From NCBI GenBank assembly GCA_963682055.1, contig OY821744.1, positions 8,162,835 through 8,226,834 of the forward strand: a DNA stretch of 64,000 bases, given 5' to 3'. The notes below the pieces were generated by a model. The model ran no database searches, was not told where the DNA came from, and saw only the letters and a list, made by a program, of their open reading frames with translations. This DNA is from Primula veris. Taxonomy: Eukaryota > Streptophyta > Magnoliopsida > Ericales > Primulaceae. Below are positions 47,810 through 58,783 of this stretch, piece by piece (position 1 is the first letter of the stretch; each line of letters begins with the position of its first letter). Position numbers and translations under genes: made by a program.

Positions 47810-50800
47810 ATGGACTTAATGAGGGAAGGAAACGCCTTCAACAAACCTCCATTGCTTGAAGGAGGAGTAAACTATGGAGTATGGAAAATTAGAATGAGGT
47901 CTTTCATCAAACAGCAGAATGAACATGCATGGAAGACTGTTATGTATGGATGGGAGGCTCCAACTACCATGGATAATGAAGGAGAACTGATTCTCTTACC
48001 TGAAGACAGATGGTCTGCTGAAGAAGACAGAAAATCAAGTGCCAACTCAACAGCCATAAACTTGATTTTTGCTGGTGTAACTCTTAGCGTATTCAGGTAT
48101 ATCTCTCATTGTGAAACAGCTAAAGAAGCATGGGATATTTTGCAAGTTACTTTTGAAGGAACCACTAAAGTAAAAGCTTTCAAACTTCAACAGTTAACTA
48201 CCCAATTTGAGAACTTAAGAATGGAGGAAGATGAAAACATTGAACAATTTAATGGTAGAATCTGCCACATTGCTCATCAAGCTGGAACCTTAGGTGAAAA
48301 ATACAGTGATGCTAAACTTGTTAAGAAAACTCTTAGGTCACTCCCAGAAAGGTTTGAAATTAAGGTCACAGCTATTGAAGAATCAACTGACTTAGATAAT
48401 CTTAAACTTGAAGAACTCATAGGAAATCTAAGTACTCATGAACTGAAATTCTTCAAACATAAAAGACCAGAAAAGGGAATAGCATTTCAAGCTAAGAAAT
48501 CTGAATCTAATGCCTGTGATAAAATGAGTGATGAAGAACAACTAGCTTTCTTTGCAAAAAAGGTGTACAAGAAGTTTTATAAGAAAAAGGAGGATGATAC
48601 TGGTTCATCTAAAAACTTTCAGAAAAAGGATAACCAGTTTAAGACAGAGTCTAGGTTCAATAATAACTCTACAGGAAAGTGGAATTCCAAAGAAAAGGAT
48701 AACAAAGAATACAAACCTAAAGAGATTCAGTGTAGAGAATGTAGAGGTTTTGGTCATATTCAGGCTGAGTGTGCAAACACTTTAAAAAGAAACAAAAATG
48801 CTTATATAACCACTCATAGTGATAGTGATTCTGAGAGTAACAGTGATGAAGAGGATGGTTCCAATTTTGTTAATTTCATGGGAATAATCACTGAAAAAGA
48901 ACCTACTTATGAAAGTGACTGTGAGCAGGTTTCAACCCAAGTTATAACTGCCTGTGAAACATATAGCAGTGATGAGGAAGAGCCTTCTGATGAAAACATT
49001 ACTAAGCAATACCTTGTTCTGTATGAAAAGTATAAATGTCTGAGTAAACAATCCTTGATCATAAGCAAACTGAATGTTGATCTAAAGGATGAGGTTAAAA
49101 GTCTTACTGAGAAGCTTAAATTACAACTGGCTGAACTTACTGAAACTAAAAAGATAATAAAATTGCTGAATGTTTCTGCTTCAGATAAATTAGATGACAT
49201 GCTGTCATATTCTAGAGGCTCCAAAGATATCAGTGGTCTAGGTTACTATGGTGGTAAGAGTACAGGGAAAACTACTTTTATTGAAGCTGTTTCTAAAGCT
49301 AAAACTCATGATTTTGACCACAAGGTTAGAAGCTCAGTTGCAACCAGAGTTGCAACCAGGAATAAAACTCAGGTTTATGTAAAGAAGGTTGGAAGCTCAG
49401 TTACAACCAAAGTTGCAACCATGAATAAACTGAATAGTTTTAGAGATAAAAGTAACTTTAGGTTGAAGTTGTGTAATTTCTGCAAGAAACCTGGTCATTC
49501 TGAAATCAAGTGTTATTTGAAAAGAAACAGAAGGTATATTTCTCAGAAAACCTGGTTAGCTTCTATTAATAAAAATTTGAACTGGGTCTGGAAAGTTAAA
49601 GAAAAAGCTATCTTAATTGCTAACAACAAAGCTGTTATTAACTCTTTGAATGCTGTTACTTCTAATGATTGGTATTTTGACAGTGGATGCTCTAAGCATA
49701 TGACAGGTACTGCAAGTCTCCTAAAAAATGTCACCATTCTTACAGGTAACACTGTTGTGTTTGGAGGTGGAGATACAGGTAAAATTATTGGTAAAGGTAC
49801 CTTAAACAAACCTGGAATGCCTAATATTGAGGATGTTTTTCTTGTAGATGGTTTAAAAGCTAATCTTATTAGTATCAGTCAACTCTGTGATAATGAAATG
49901 ACTGTTAAATTTGACAAAGAAAGGTGTCTAATTACTAATCTTAACAATGATTTAATCATGACTGGAGTTAGATCAACCAACAGTTGCTATGTGTTTGAAA
50001 AAGCTGAAAAAGAATTGCCTCAAAGTAGGTGTAATCAAGCCATTACTAATAATGTAGATATTTGGCATAAAAGGCTTGGGCATGTGAATTACAAAACTCT
50101 AGATAAGCTTGTTAAAAAGGAATTGATAAGAGGAATTCCTAAACTTAGTGCTAAAACTCAAAGTGTCTGTGGTGATTGTGCTATAGGCAAAAAAAACAAA
50201 AGTATTCACAAAAGTACTAGTCTAATCTACACTAAGAGAGTCTTAGAACTTCTTCACATTGACTTGATGGGTCCTATGCAAACTGCTAGTATAGGTGGTA
50301 AGAAGTACATTCTAGTAGTTGTAGATGATTTCTCCAGATACTCTTGGGTAGTGTTCTTAAAGGATAAGTCTGAAACTTTTGAACTATTCAAAACTCTGTG
50401 CTTAAAACTGCAACTTGAAAAAGGTTCCACTAGTGGTAATATTGCTAGGATTAGAAGTGATCATGGAACTGAATTTGAAAATATCAGGTTTAAAGAATTC
50501 TGCAACTCCTTAGGAATATGTCATGAGTTCTCTGCTCCTAAGACTCCACAGCAAAATGGCATAGTTGAAAGAAAAAATAGAACCATTCAGGAAATGGCTA
50601 GAGTAATGCTTAACTCTAAGAAACTTGCCAATAGATTTTGGGCTGAAGCTGTTAATACTGCCTGTCATATAGTTAATAGAGTGTATATTACTAAAGGTAC
50701 TTCCATGACAGCTTATGAAATATGGAAAGGTAGAAAACCCAATGTAAAGTATTTTCAAGTTTTTGGATGTGTTTGCTACATTCTCAGAGATAGAGAGTAT

Positions 50801-51925
50801 CTTGGTAAATTTGACTCTAAAAGTGATAAAGGGATTTTTCTTGGTTATGCTCAGAATAGTAGAGCATTTAGAGTCTTCAATCAAAGAACAAACTGTGTTA
50901 TGGAATCTTATAATGTGTTATTTGATGACCTAAAAACTGTTGATGAGATTACAGGTGATGATGAACAGGCTGAGACTACAGAAAAAGAGAAAGAAGAAAC
51001 TCAACAAACTGGAAGTCCCAGAGTGGTTGGAAGTCCAGTTGCAACTGAGGTTACAACTGAGGTTGGAACCACAGTTGAAACCCAGAATGCTGCTGAATCT
51101 GAAGAAGAAGAAGAAAGTTCTCATGCTCAGTCAACTAGCAGGCCTCCCTATGTAAGGACTCAGAAAAATCATTCTCTTGACAATGTCATAGGAGAAGTTA
51201 CTTCAGGTATGAAAACCAGAGGTAAAAGAAATAATGTTGTTCACTTTGCTTGTTATATCTCTCAGTTAGAACCTAAGAATATAAAAGAAGCTCTAGAAGA
51301 TAGTGAATGGATTTTAGCTATGCAGGATGAATTGGCTCAATTTGAGAGAAATGATGTATGGACTTTAGTACCCAGACCTTCTAATAAAAATGTTATAGGG
51401 ACTAAATGGATTTTTAGAAATAAAAGTGATGAGGATGGAGTGATTATCAGGAATAAAGCTAGGTTGGTAGCTCAGGGTTATACACAAATTGAGGGAATTG
51501 ACTTTGATGAAACCTTTGCTCCTGTAGCTAGAATTGAATCCATTAGAATGCTACTATCTCTTGCATGTCTGTATGATTTTAAATTGTTTCAACTTGACAT
51601 AAAGAGTGCTTTTCTTAATGGTGTGATTAATGAAGAGGTTTATGTCAGTCAACCTAAGGGATTTGAAGATCCTAACTTTCCTGAACATGTTTATTTGCTG
51701 AAAAAGGCCTTGTATGGTCTTAAGCAAGCCCCTAGAGCTTGGTATGATAGATTAACCAAGTTTTTGCTTGAAAAAGGTTTTAAAAGAGGGGGAGTTGATA
51801 AAACTCTGTTTACAAAGAAAACTACAAAGGATATAATTGTTGCTCAAATATATGTTGATGACATTGTGTTTGGCTCATCTTCTAATAATAGGATAGAAGA
51901 ATTCATTTCTGATATGAAAAAATGA
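47810..51925 (+). CDS. gag-pol: Gag-pol polyprotein of element C (truncated by frameshift in RT)
   Basis: 1371 codons from ATG 47810. Gag: UBN2-type domain (residues 15-260: [29 protein letters not shown]), zinc knuckle [14 protein letters not shown] (about 307) and a second knuckle [14 protein letters not shown] (about 555) separated by an acidic and coiled-coil-like stretch. Protease: [11 protein letters not shown] (about 621). Integrase: [14 protein letters not shown], then LHIDLMGP and [43 protein letters not shown] and YVDDIVFGS (about 1348). It ends at TGA 51923-51925 after an A6 run, where one extra base has shifted the frame; the remainder continues at 51924. Residues near 508-545 and 1080-1100 repeat VAT/VET units because the GTTGCAAC DNA motif occurs inside the gene. 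Confidence 0.93.
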   Translation: MDLMREGNAFNKPPLLEGGVNYGVWKIRMRSFIKQQNEHAWKTVMYGWEAPTTMDNEGELILLPEDRWSAEEDRKSSANSTAINLIFAGVTLSVFRYISHCETAKEAWDILQVTFEGTTKVKAFKLQQLTTQFENLRMEEDENIEQFNGRICHIAHQAGTLGEKYSDAKLVKKTLRSLPERFEIKVTAIEESTDLDNLKLEELIGNLSTHELKFFKHKRPEKGIAFQAKKSESNACDKMSDEEQLAFFAKKVYKKFYKKKEDDTGSSKNFQKKDNQFKTESRFNNNSTGKWNSKEKDNKEYKPKEIQCRECRGFGHIQAECANTLKRNKNAYITTHSDSDSESNSDEEDGSNFVNFMGIITEKEPTYESDCEQVSTQVITACETYSSDEEEPSDENITKQYLVLYEKYKCLSKQSLIISKLNVDLKDEVKSLTEKLKLQLAELTETKKIIKLLNVSASDKLDDMLSYSRGSKDISGLGYYGGKSTGKTTFIEAVSKAKTHDFDHKVRSSVATRVATRNKTQVYVKKVGSSVTTKVATMNKLNSFRDKSNFRLKLCNFCKKPGHSEIKCYLKRNRRYISQKTWLASINKNLNWVWKVKEKAILIANNKAVINSLNAVTSNDWYFDSGCSKHMTGTASLLKNVTILTGNTVVFGGGDTGKIIGKGTLNKPGMPNIEDVFLVDGLKANLISISQLCDNEMTVKFDKERCLITNLNNDLIMTGVRSTNSCYVFEKAEKELPQSRCNQAITNNVDIWHKRLGHVNYKTLDKLVKKELIRGIPKLSAKTQSVCGDCAIGKKNKSIHKSTSLIYTKRVLELLHIDLMGPMQTASIGGKKYILVVVDDFSRYSWVVFLKDKSETFELFKTLCLKLQLEKGSTSGNIARIRSDHGTEFENIRFKEFCNSLGICHEFSAPKTPQQNGIVERKNRTIQEMARVMLNSKKLANRFWAEAVNTACHIVNRVYITKGTSMTAYEIWKGRKPNVKYFQVFGCVCYILRDREYLGKFDSKSDKGIFLGYAQNSRAFRVFNQRTNCVMESYNVLFDDLKTVDEITGDDEQAETTEKEKEETQQTGSPRVVGSPVATEVTTEVGTTVETQNAAESEEEEESSHAQSTSRPPYVRTQKNHSLDNVIGEVTSGMKTRGKRNNVVHFACYISQLEPKNIKEALEDSEWILAMQDELAQFERNDVWTLVPRPSNKNVIGTKWIFRNKSDEDGVIIRNKARLVAQGYTQIEGIDFDETFAPVARIESIRMLLSLACLYDFKLFQLDIKSAFLNGVINEEVYVSQPKGFEDPNFPEHVYLLKKALYGLKQAPRAWYDRLTKFLLEKGFKRGGVDKTLFTKKTTKDIIVAQIYVDDIVFGSSSNNRIEEFISDMKK

Positions 51926-52802
51926 ATTTGAAATGAGTGGTGGAGGTGAATTGACTTACTTTCTAGGATTGCAAGTTAAACAGAATGAGAAAGGGATTTT
52001 TCTATGTCAAAGCAAGTATGCAGACAATCTTGTTAAGAAGTTTGGTCTAAGTGAGAGTAAAGAAAAGAGAACTCCTATGAGTACTACCCTTAAACTGTCT
52101 AAAAATGATAAAGGAAAAAGTGTTTGTCCTAGTCTTTATAGATCCATGATTGGAAGTTTGCTGTATTTAACTGCTAGTAGACCAGACCTTTGCTTAAGTG
52201 TAGGAGTTTGTGCCAGATATCAAGCAAATCCTTTAGAACCTCATCTTCTAGCTGTCAAAAGAATTCTAAGGTATGTAAAAGGAACACCTCATCTAGGCCT
52301 ATGGTACTCTAAAGATACAAACCATTTTCTTAGTGGCTACTGTGATGCAGATTGGGCAGGAAACATAGATGATAGAAAGAGTACTTCTAGTGGTTGTTTT
52401 TATTTTGGAAACAATCTTGTTTCTTGGTTCAGTAAAAAGCAAAATTGCATATCTTTATCTACTGCTGAGGCAGAATATGTTGCAGCTGGAAGTGGATGCA
52501 CTCAACTAATTTGGATGAAACAAATGTTAACTGATTATAATGTTAAGCAAGAGATATTAACTCTGTTTTGTGATAACAAAAGTGCTATAGATTTGGCTAA
52601 AAATCCAGTTCAACATTCCAGAACCAAACATATTGATCTAAGGCATCATTTTATTAGAGAACTAGTTGAAGAAAAGAGCTTAATTTTAGAACATGTTTCA
52701 ACTGAAAGACAATTAGCAGATATTTTCACAAAGCCCCTTGATACAAACAAGTTTGAATCATTAAGAAGTGACATAGGGGTATGTCATTATCAATCTAATT
52801 GA
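51924..52802 (+). CDS. pol (3' part): RT C-terminus and RNase H of element C, out of frame with gag-pol
   Basis: It continues pol in another frame: SGGGELTYFLGLQVKQN, SLLYLTASRPDLCLSVG, then RNase H with GYCDADWAGN, STAEAEYVAAGSG, LFCDNKSAIDLAKNP and QLADIFTKPLD. All RNase H acidic positions are present. It probably cannot be made from this copy without frameshifting. Confidence 0.9.
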   Translation, partial: EFEMSGGGELTYFLGLQVKQNEKGIFLCQSKYADNLVKKFGLSESKEKRTPMSTTLKLSKNDKGKSVCPSLYRSMIGSLLYLTASRPDLCLSVGVCARYQANPLEPHLLAVKRILRYVKGTPHLGLWYSKDTNHFLSGYCDADWAGNIDDRKSTSSGCFYFGNNLVSWFSKKQNCISLSTAEAEYVAAGSGCTQLIWMKQMLTDYNVKQEILTLFCDNKSAIDLAKNPVQHSRTKHIDLRHHFIRELVEEKSLILEHVSTERQLADIFTKPLDTNKFESLRSDIGVCHYQSN

Positions 52803-53756
52803 ATACTTTTGCTAAATATGTCTGTGTTGAGTACCTTTAATAAGTTTTATTTCTAAGGTTAAAGTCTTATTTTGAGCTATGATCTTTTTGTCTTGAAAAA
52901 GTCGCTTTTTGGTGTCTCAAAAACAGATGTGAGGTAACTTGTCCTTAAAAACCTCTCTGGTAATAGAGTTGCAAGCACAAAGTGCATATTTTTTATGATG
53001 GTTGCAAGTTCAGTTGCAACATCAGTTGAAACCTCACACTCTCAATAGTTGGTTGGAAGTTCAGTTGCAACATCAGTTGAAACCTCGTGTTAAAAATACT
53101 GGTTGCAAGCTCAGTTGAAACATCAGTTGAAACCTCAGTCTACTTTATAACTGTCAAGACAAAGTCTTATTTTTTTTGACATCACTTATACTCTTTCCTT
53201 GCTGAGGTCATCAAACAAGTTTTTGTGTAGGGATAAAAACGGATTTGCTCAATATAAGCTCCTAAAATCTAATCTTTATTAAGGCTATTCAATGATAAAC
53301 ATATTTTCTTAGGTAAATTGCTAGATTTTTGTTTTTTTTTCAAAAGCTTAAATATCTTTCTAATTGCTATCTTTATCTTGAATCAATTCAAATTTCCTTC
53401 AAAGCTTCAACTCTTGCATTTTCAAATTTTGGATAAATCTGTTTGTGCAAAAAGGAATGTTTATCTGTATAATTGGTTAGATGTATTTTTTTCCGTGATC
53501 TTGCTGTGATTTCCTTAAATTGTTGATAAGATATTTCCTATTTTTTAGCCTAAATCTGTTTTAAAATTTATTTGCATGTATCTCCTTCCTATTTCAAAAA
53601 GATATGGACTTAATTGCTCTTTATATAAACTTCTTTTTACTATCCAAAATCAACTACAATTTACAGAATCTCTCTCTCTCTCTAAACTGTTAAAACCTAG
53701 GTCTCTGTAAAATCCTCTTCAAGGTTCTAAGTAAGGTTCCAACCCCAGTTGCAACC
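52803..53756 (+). other. Spacer between pol and the env-like ORF of element C
   Basis: Non-coding. It holds a cluster of GGTTGCAAGTTCAGTTGCAA-type units at about 52998-53138, a (CT)n run near 53672-53683, and another GGTTCCAACCCCAGTTGCAA unit directly before the ATG at 53757. It may contain the splice acceptor for the downstream ORF; none is assigned. Confidence 0.7.
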
Positions 53757-55043
53757 ATGTCTACGAACCCCAATTCTGATGATGACTGCACTCTAAGGGA
53801 CTTCATAAACAAATCTCCAACCAGTCCTAGCTCTAAGGCAAAGGTAAATGAGTCCTTCTCTTCTAAGAAACATAGGACTAAAAAACGTGCTAGGAGGAAT
53901 CCTGAGAATGAGCCTATTAAATATAAGTTTGAGTTTGTTCCTAGATTCAATGAAGTTGATCCTCGATTCTGGAGTAGAAAATCTTATAGGAGATTTAGGG
54001 CTTACTCTAGTAAAGAAATCCATTGTGAAAGAAGGCTCAATTTGGTTAGTTATCCACACATACAAGTGTATGTTGAAAAAATGCTCTTTGCTGTTGGATT
54101 AGGAGAAACTATTTCTTATGCTAGTTCCTACTATCCTGCTGTAGTTAAAGAATTTTATGCCAACTTGACTAGTGGTGTCTTTGATAAAAGTAATCCTATG
54201 TTTGGAAGGGTCTTTCTGAGGGGAATAACTTTAGACTTTACACCTGAGTTAATTAATAACTGTCTGAATACACCCAATCCTTCTGTGGATAATGCTGAGT
54301 ATGATATGGAAGTTATTGCTCTGGTTCTAACTGGAAAGAACACTAGCTTTGATGGTACTTCCATCAAAACATCCTCTCTCACACTTTGTGCTGCTGTATT
54401 GCACAAAATTGCTAGGTTCAACTGGACCCCTACCAAACAACCCTCCAGAGTTAACAAAGACATGGCCATCTTTCTGTATAAGATAATGTCTTCTCTACCC
54501 ATAAACTTTGGCCATCATATCTTTAACCTTATAAGGGATTTCAGTGATGATAATTCATCATCCATTCTACTTCAATTCCCCTGCCTAATCTCCAGTATTA
54601 TTCTGGGTCAAGTTGCTTCTATGAATAGAGATTCTCCTATTAGTATCACTAATGAACCAATCACAGATTGTCCCTCTGCTCTCTATATTTCTGCCAAACT
54701 ACTAAAAGAAGGGCATGTCAATGACATTTCTGGTGACAAAGGGAAAGAAAAAGAAAAAGAACCTTCAACTGCTCCTTCAGCAAAGAAGAAAGGTGTAAGG
54801 TGGTACTTACAACAGAAGTTGGCCTACAATCAAGAGAGGAGAGCTGAACTGGATGCTGATGACTATCAGATAAATAAGCTGCTGGTGAATCTCATAGAAA
54901 GTGAGGATGATGACAGTAATGACACTCAAAGTCATGATAGTTTTTCAATCAGCAGTGAGGATGACAATGCAGAAGATGAAGAAGTAGTCAGGCAGAATCC
55001 TCTAAGAGAAAGACCCCCACAGTGTGATATTCCTAGTGACTAA
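53757..55043 (+). CDS. Envelope-like / plant-transposon-type third ORF of element C
   Basis: 428 codons. A basic N-terminus (KKHRTKKRARR at about 35-45) is followed by a conserved region (YYPAVVKEFYANLTSG, FGRVFLRGITLDFTPELIN, LCAAVLHKIARFNWTP, NKDMAIFLYKIMSSLPINFG, LLQFPCLISSIILGQ) and a highly acidic C-terminus. These motifs match the ORF that SIRE-lineage Copia elements carry between pol and the 3' LTR, annotated as envelope-like, and the domain also called putative plant transposon protein. I see no signal peptide and no convincing membrane anchor, so an envelope function is doubtful; a Lys/Arg-rich nuclear targeting patch is plausible. Intact in this copy. Confidence 0.8.
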   Translation: MSTNPNSDDDCTLRDFINKSPTSPSSKAKVNESFSSKKHRTKKRARRNPENEPIKYKFEFVPRFNEVDPRFWSRKSYRRFRAYSSKEIHCERRLNLVSYPHIQVYVEKMLFAVGLGETISYASSYYPAVVKEFYANLTSGVFDKSNPMFGRVFLRGITLDFTPELINNCLNTPNPSVDNAEYDMEVIALVLTGKNTSFDGTSIKTSSLTLCAAVLHKIARFNWTPTKQPSRVNKDMAIFLYKIMSSLPINFGHHIFNLIRDFSDDNSSSILLQFPCLISSIILGQVASMNRDSPISITNEPITDCPSALYISAKLLKEGHVNDISGDKGKEKEKEPSTAPSAKKKGVRWYLQQKLAYNQERRAELDADDYQINKLLVNLIESEDDDSNDTQSHDSFSISSEDDNAEDEEVVRQNPLRERPPQCDIPSD

Positions 55044-55433
55044 TTCCAATGGTTGCTGACAAATAGGGGGAGTGAAGTTTATGTTTTGTTGTTTAGTTTC
55101 ATTTTGATGTTTTCAAGACTTTATTCTGCTTTTCAATTATGCTGTATTAAGACAATTTTATGCCTGTTTGGCTTTAGCCTGTTTGGCTTTAATCTGTTTG
55201 GCTTTAATAATTCTGCAGTTTCCTTCTGAAAATATCTTGATATCTTGTTGAAGTATGAATGCCTTTAAACTTGAAACAGGTCTGAAAACTTACTGTGTGC
55301 ACATACATTGTGCTTATGTAATATGCCTGCAATTCTAACATACAGGGGGAGCTTACTGATATTGAATTTGCAGGTGGTTGGGATGATTTATAAACTTTAT
55401 TGATTTGTCAAAACCAATGACAAAGGGGGAGAT
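55044..55433 (+). other. 3' region of element C with three polypurine-like tracts
   Basis: Polypurine tracts occur at about 55064-55076 (aggggg agtgaag), 55345-55353 (aggggg ag) and, adjacent to the 3' LTR, 55421-55433 (caaagggggagat). The last is the functional candidate. A gcctgtttggcttta unit is repeated about three times at 55160-55207. Confidence 0.8.
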
Positions 55434-56655
55434 TGTTAGGACCAGATTTCTGGTCTAAATATTGTTAATTGTCTATTGGTTTTTACTAAATAAATCCTAA
55501 CTGTTATTAAGAACTAAGACAGGATTGACAGGTTCCAAGTATCAGTTGCAACCACAGTTGCAACCTCTGCTGACAGGTTCCAAGTACCAGTTGCAACCTA
55601 TGCTGACAGGTTTCAAGTACCAGTTGCAACCTCAGTTCAAACCTGTTGTTCAGCAGAATTCTGTTTAGTTCCATTTATCTGCATAACCATTCTTTAATAT
55701 TATTACTTGTTTTAAAGTATGCAGGATATATTCTCATAAGGTCTTAAACGTTTTATATGTGTTTATTGAGAATATCAAAGTGTTAAGGAAATATGTCTTA
55801 TTAAAGATATAAAGAGATTAGTTTATAAGGTTGTTTCCTTTTGAATATGATCTCTTCTCTTATGATTATCCTTATCACTTGTTTCAATCTTTGTTCCCTA
55901 TCAAATCAGTATGATATGTTTAAGATTGAATAAAATTAGGAGTTAATGTCTTACATGAATATCTAAAAGATATTATCTTGCCAAGATATGATCTTTTTAT
56001 ATGTTTCCTTGTTATAGGAAAATACTAACTCCTACAATCAAGCTTGTTATTTAACAGGTATCAACCAATCATGATTGAAGTCTATTCACGCTGAAGAATC
56101 ACGTATTACATGGAAAGACTAAAGCCAATCATTAAAGTCAAAAGCAATCACAAAAGACCTTCAAAGATAGAAGATTGTTTTTGCTTATATATAGTTGATA
56201 ACTAAGCTTGTAAATGTGTGTGTTCTAAATTATAAAGAACTTATTTTCTAGAGAGAATACACGTGAGCTTTAAAAAGAAAACAATGGTGGGATGCCATTG
56301 ATTTATAAGTGATAGTTATAGAGTAGGAGCAATATAGTGATAGGCAGAAAAACCTAGAGGGAGTCTAAGTTTTTCATTAAGACTTGAGTCATATATTGTA
56401 AGCTTTTTATAATATCATAATCTGGGTAAGTGCCCCGGAGACGTAGCCTAGTTAGGTGAACTCCGTTGTTAAATGTGCGTGTGAATTATTTTCAAGTACA
56501 TTTAATTTTAAAACAGTTCTGTCCATTAATACACTTGGTTCCAACTGCAGTTCCAACATTACTTGGAACCTTATACACTTAGTTCCAACTGCAGTTTCAA
56601 CCCCACTTGGAACCTTACTGCAAAACTGCATCTAGAACAGCGGATAGGAATTTCA
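55434..56655 (+). repeat. 3' LTR of element C
   Basis: 1222 bp, closely matching the 5' LTR. It is 24 bp shorter because two 12-bp units (AAGTTGCAACCT and CAGTTGCAACCT) present in the 5' LTR cluster are missing from the cluster at 55529-55644. Other differences are single substitutions. Confidence 0.93.
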
Positions 56656-58783
56656 AAAATATTTTATTAATTCTGCTAATTGGGGTAGCCCTGTGGTACA
56701 TCCCTCACATTCCACTGCTTGGAAGATTTTTAGCTCAAACTTTAAAGTTTTAATGGCAAATAGCAGATGGAATTTAAAAGATGGTGCTATTAGTTTTTGG
56801 TTTGAAAACTGGATGGGGGAGGGCCCTCTTTTTAATAACTTTGCTGTCACTTATCCTCATGTCCTTCTTAATCAGGTTTATAAAGCAGGTGATTGGGACT
56901 ATGACCTACTTCAAACTATGGGAGGTGATGGCCTTATTGCTAAAGTTTCTAATTTTGATTTCCTTTTCACAAAGGGAGATGACACTAGATACTGGCCTAA
57001 TACTCTTAATGATGTTTTCACTACTAAAAATGCTTTTGAGTTTTTCAGAACCAAAAAAGATTTTCTCCCTATGGCTAAACATATTTGGAACCAGACTTTA
57101 CCTTCCAAAATTAGCATATTTTTCTAGAAACTTTGGTGCATGCTATTAAACTGGATGAGAATGTTAAAAAATATGGCATTATCATTGCTACTAAATGTTA
57201 CTGTTGTATATCTCATTCCACAGACTCCATTGCACACCTCATGAGCCATAGTGATATTGCTTTTGAGGTCTGGAATCACTTTGCCAAAAATTTTGGCTAC
57301 CCTAAGTATGTGAAAGGTATGTGGAAAAGTTATGTGGTAAACTGGTGTAATAGCTGTGACAATACTCAGGTTGGGTTGCTAGCAGCATTAGTTTCATTCC
57401 TGATAAGCTGGGAAATTTGGCTTAGCAAGAACAGCTACAGGTTTGATAATGATAATATGAGTTCTGAAATGATCATTAATAAGGTTAATAAGTGGTTAAG
57501 GGAACTTAACATGCTCATCAAACCTAAATCCCCAACTGCCAATTTTCAAGCTCTGACTATTAATGCTTTACATGTTAATAATATCAGCTGTAGAATGAAG
57601 AGACCAAAGCTAGTCTCTTGGCTTTGCCCCCCCTCAGGTAAGCTTAAACTTAGCTGTGATGGTTCTGCATATGGCAATCCTGGTCCTAGTGGTTGTGGAG
57701 CTATTTTGAGAAATGATAAAGGCATTATGCTATTTGCTTTCTCTTATAACTTAGGCAATCACACTAACAATTTTGCAGAACTTATGGCATTGAGAAATGG
57801 GCTGTTCATTTGCTACAGTTTGGGTTACTTTAATGTTCTTATTGAAACTAATTCTGATATAATGGTTATCTGGTGGAAAAAGAATACATCTCCTGGCCCC
57901 AAATTTGATTACATTTGGCATGATATTTTATCACTAATGAGTTTTGTTGGCACCAATATTTGTCATGTATACAGAGAACAAAATCAAGTGGCAGAAGCCT
58001 TGCAAAAAAAGGCGCTCAAGGACAGAATGAGACCTTTCTTTCCCCTAGAGAACTTTCAAATGATACGTATGCAGTATATTGGCTGGATCAAAAGCAAACA
58101 CCTTGCCTCAGAGAGAGTGTTTTTGTTTACTAATATTGAGCTAATGATGCATAATGGCTGAAGCTAACGAATTGATTTCCTGTCTCTTTACTAAGATTTT
58201 GGTTTCCAAGATCCTTTTCTGCTAATGATGAATTTTTTCTGAAGCCTTTGCATATAAGACCCCATTCTTTGGGGCCTTTACAAGTTACTAGCTTTAAGAA
58301 AGCATGATCACCTATTTACTCTCAGAAGACTACAGCTGAAGCATTGAAGAGCCCAGTTTTTTCATTACTCTTGATAGCTTTTGGGCAGTTTTTCTTTTAT
58401 GGAAGGTTTTAGCCTTTGTTTCTATACTGACTGGCACTATTATTGATCTTAATTTTGAGTTTTACTGGAATAATCCCCTTGCGTTTCCTCTGTTTTGGTA
58501 AATGTGCATACCAACCGGGTTGGTGATTTGAGAAGTGTCTCAAGACACCTCTGCTTTGGCAAGTTTAAATCTTGACGAACCTCTCATATCTGCATTCATT
58601 TTGTTTACTAAACATGATAAGAGATGAGGGTTGCATTAGGAAAGTTTCTCAAAATAAAGTTTCAATAAAAGGTTTTGCTTTCTCAGGTTTTGTCTGTAAT
58701 TTCCCTTTGCTTGGTTAATGGTTTCTCTCTTGTAAGACATTTCAGTTTCTATATAAATTGGTCCAGTGTTTAAAAAAAAAAAA
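56656..58783 (+). mobile_element. 3' part of a LINE (zf-RVT and RNase H regions, poly-A tail)
   Basis: The frame is open right up to the LTR boundary of element C. 56656-57127 encodes WFENWMGEGPL, YWPNTLNDVFTTKNAFEFF and HIWNQTLPSKISIFF, the region before and in the zf-RVT motif. After a stop and shift, 57133-58161 continues with CYCC-type zinc residues and an RNase H domain (KLSCDGSAYGNPGPSGCGAI, NNFAELMALRNGL, EQNQVAEALQKKA). The usual Asp in the VADALAK motif is Glu here. A 620-bp 3' UTR ends in a 12- to 13-A run at about 58771-58783. Endonuclease and RT domains are absent in the window. Confidence 0.85.
57133..58161 (+). pseudogene. LINE RNase H segment
   Basis: 342 codons without an authentic start; the frame differs from the upstream LINE piece. 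RNase H acidic residues Asp (CDGSAYG), Glu (FAELMAL) and Asp (ETNSD) are present and the final Asp is replaced by Glu. It is part of a truncated element and is not expected to be functional. Confidence 0.75.

Larger units (their letters stand above)
46505..56655 (+). mobile_element. SIRE-type Copia LTR retrotransposon C with envelope-like third ORF
   Basis: LTRs at 46505-47750 and 55434-56655 (TGTTAGG...TTTCA). The primer-binding site TGGTATCAGAGC at 47753-47764 is complementary to the 3' end of initiator-Met tRNA. Order: gag-pol (47810-51925), the rest of RT/RNase H after a frameshift (51933-52802), a separate ORF (53757-55043) and a polypurine tract ending 55433. Position and content of the third ORF fit the SIRE/Maximus lineage. 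The flanks differ (GATTC left, AAAAT right), so no target duplication is present. Confidence 0.93.
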
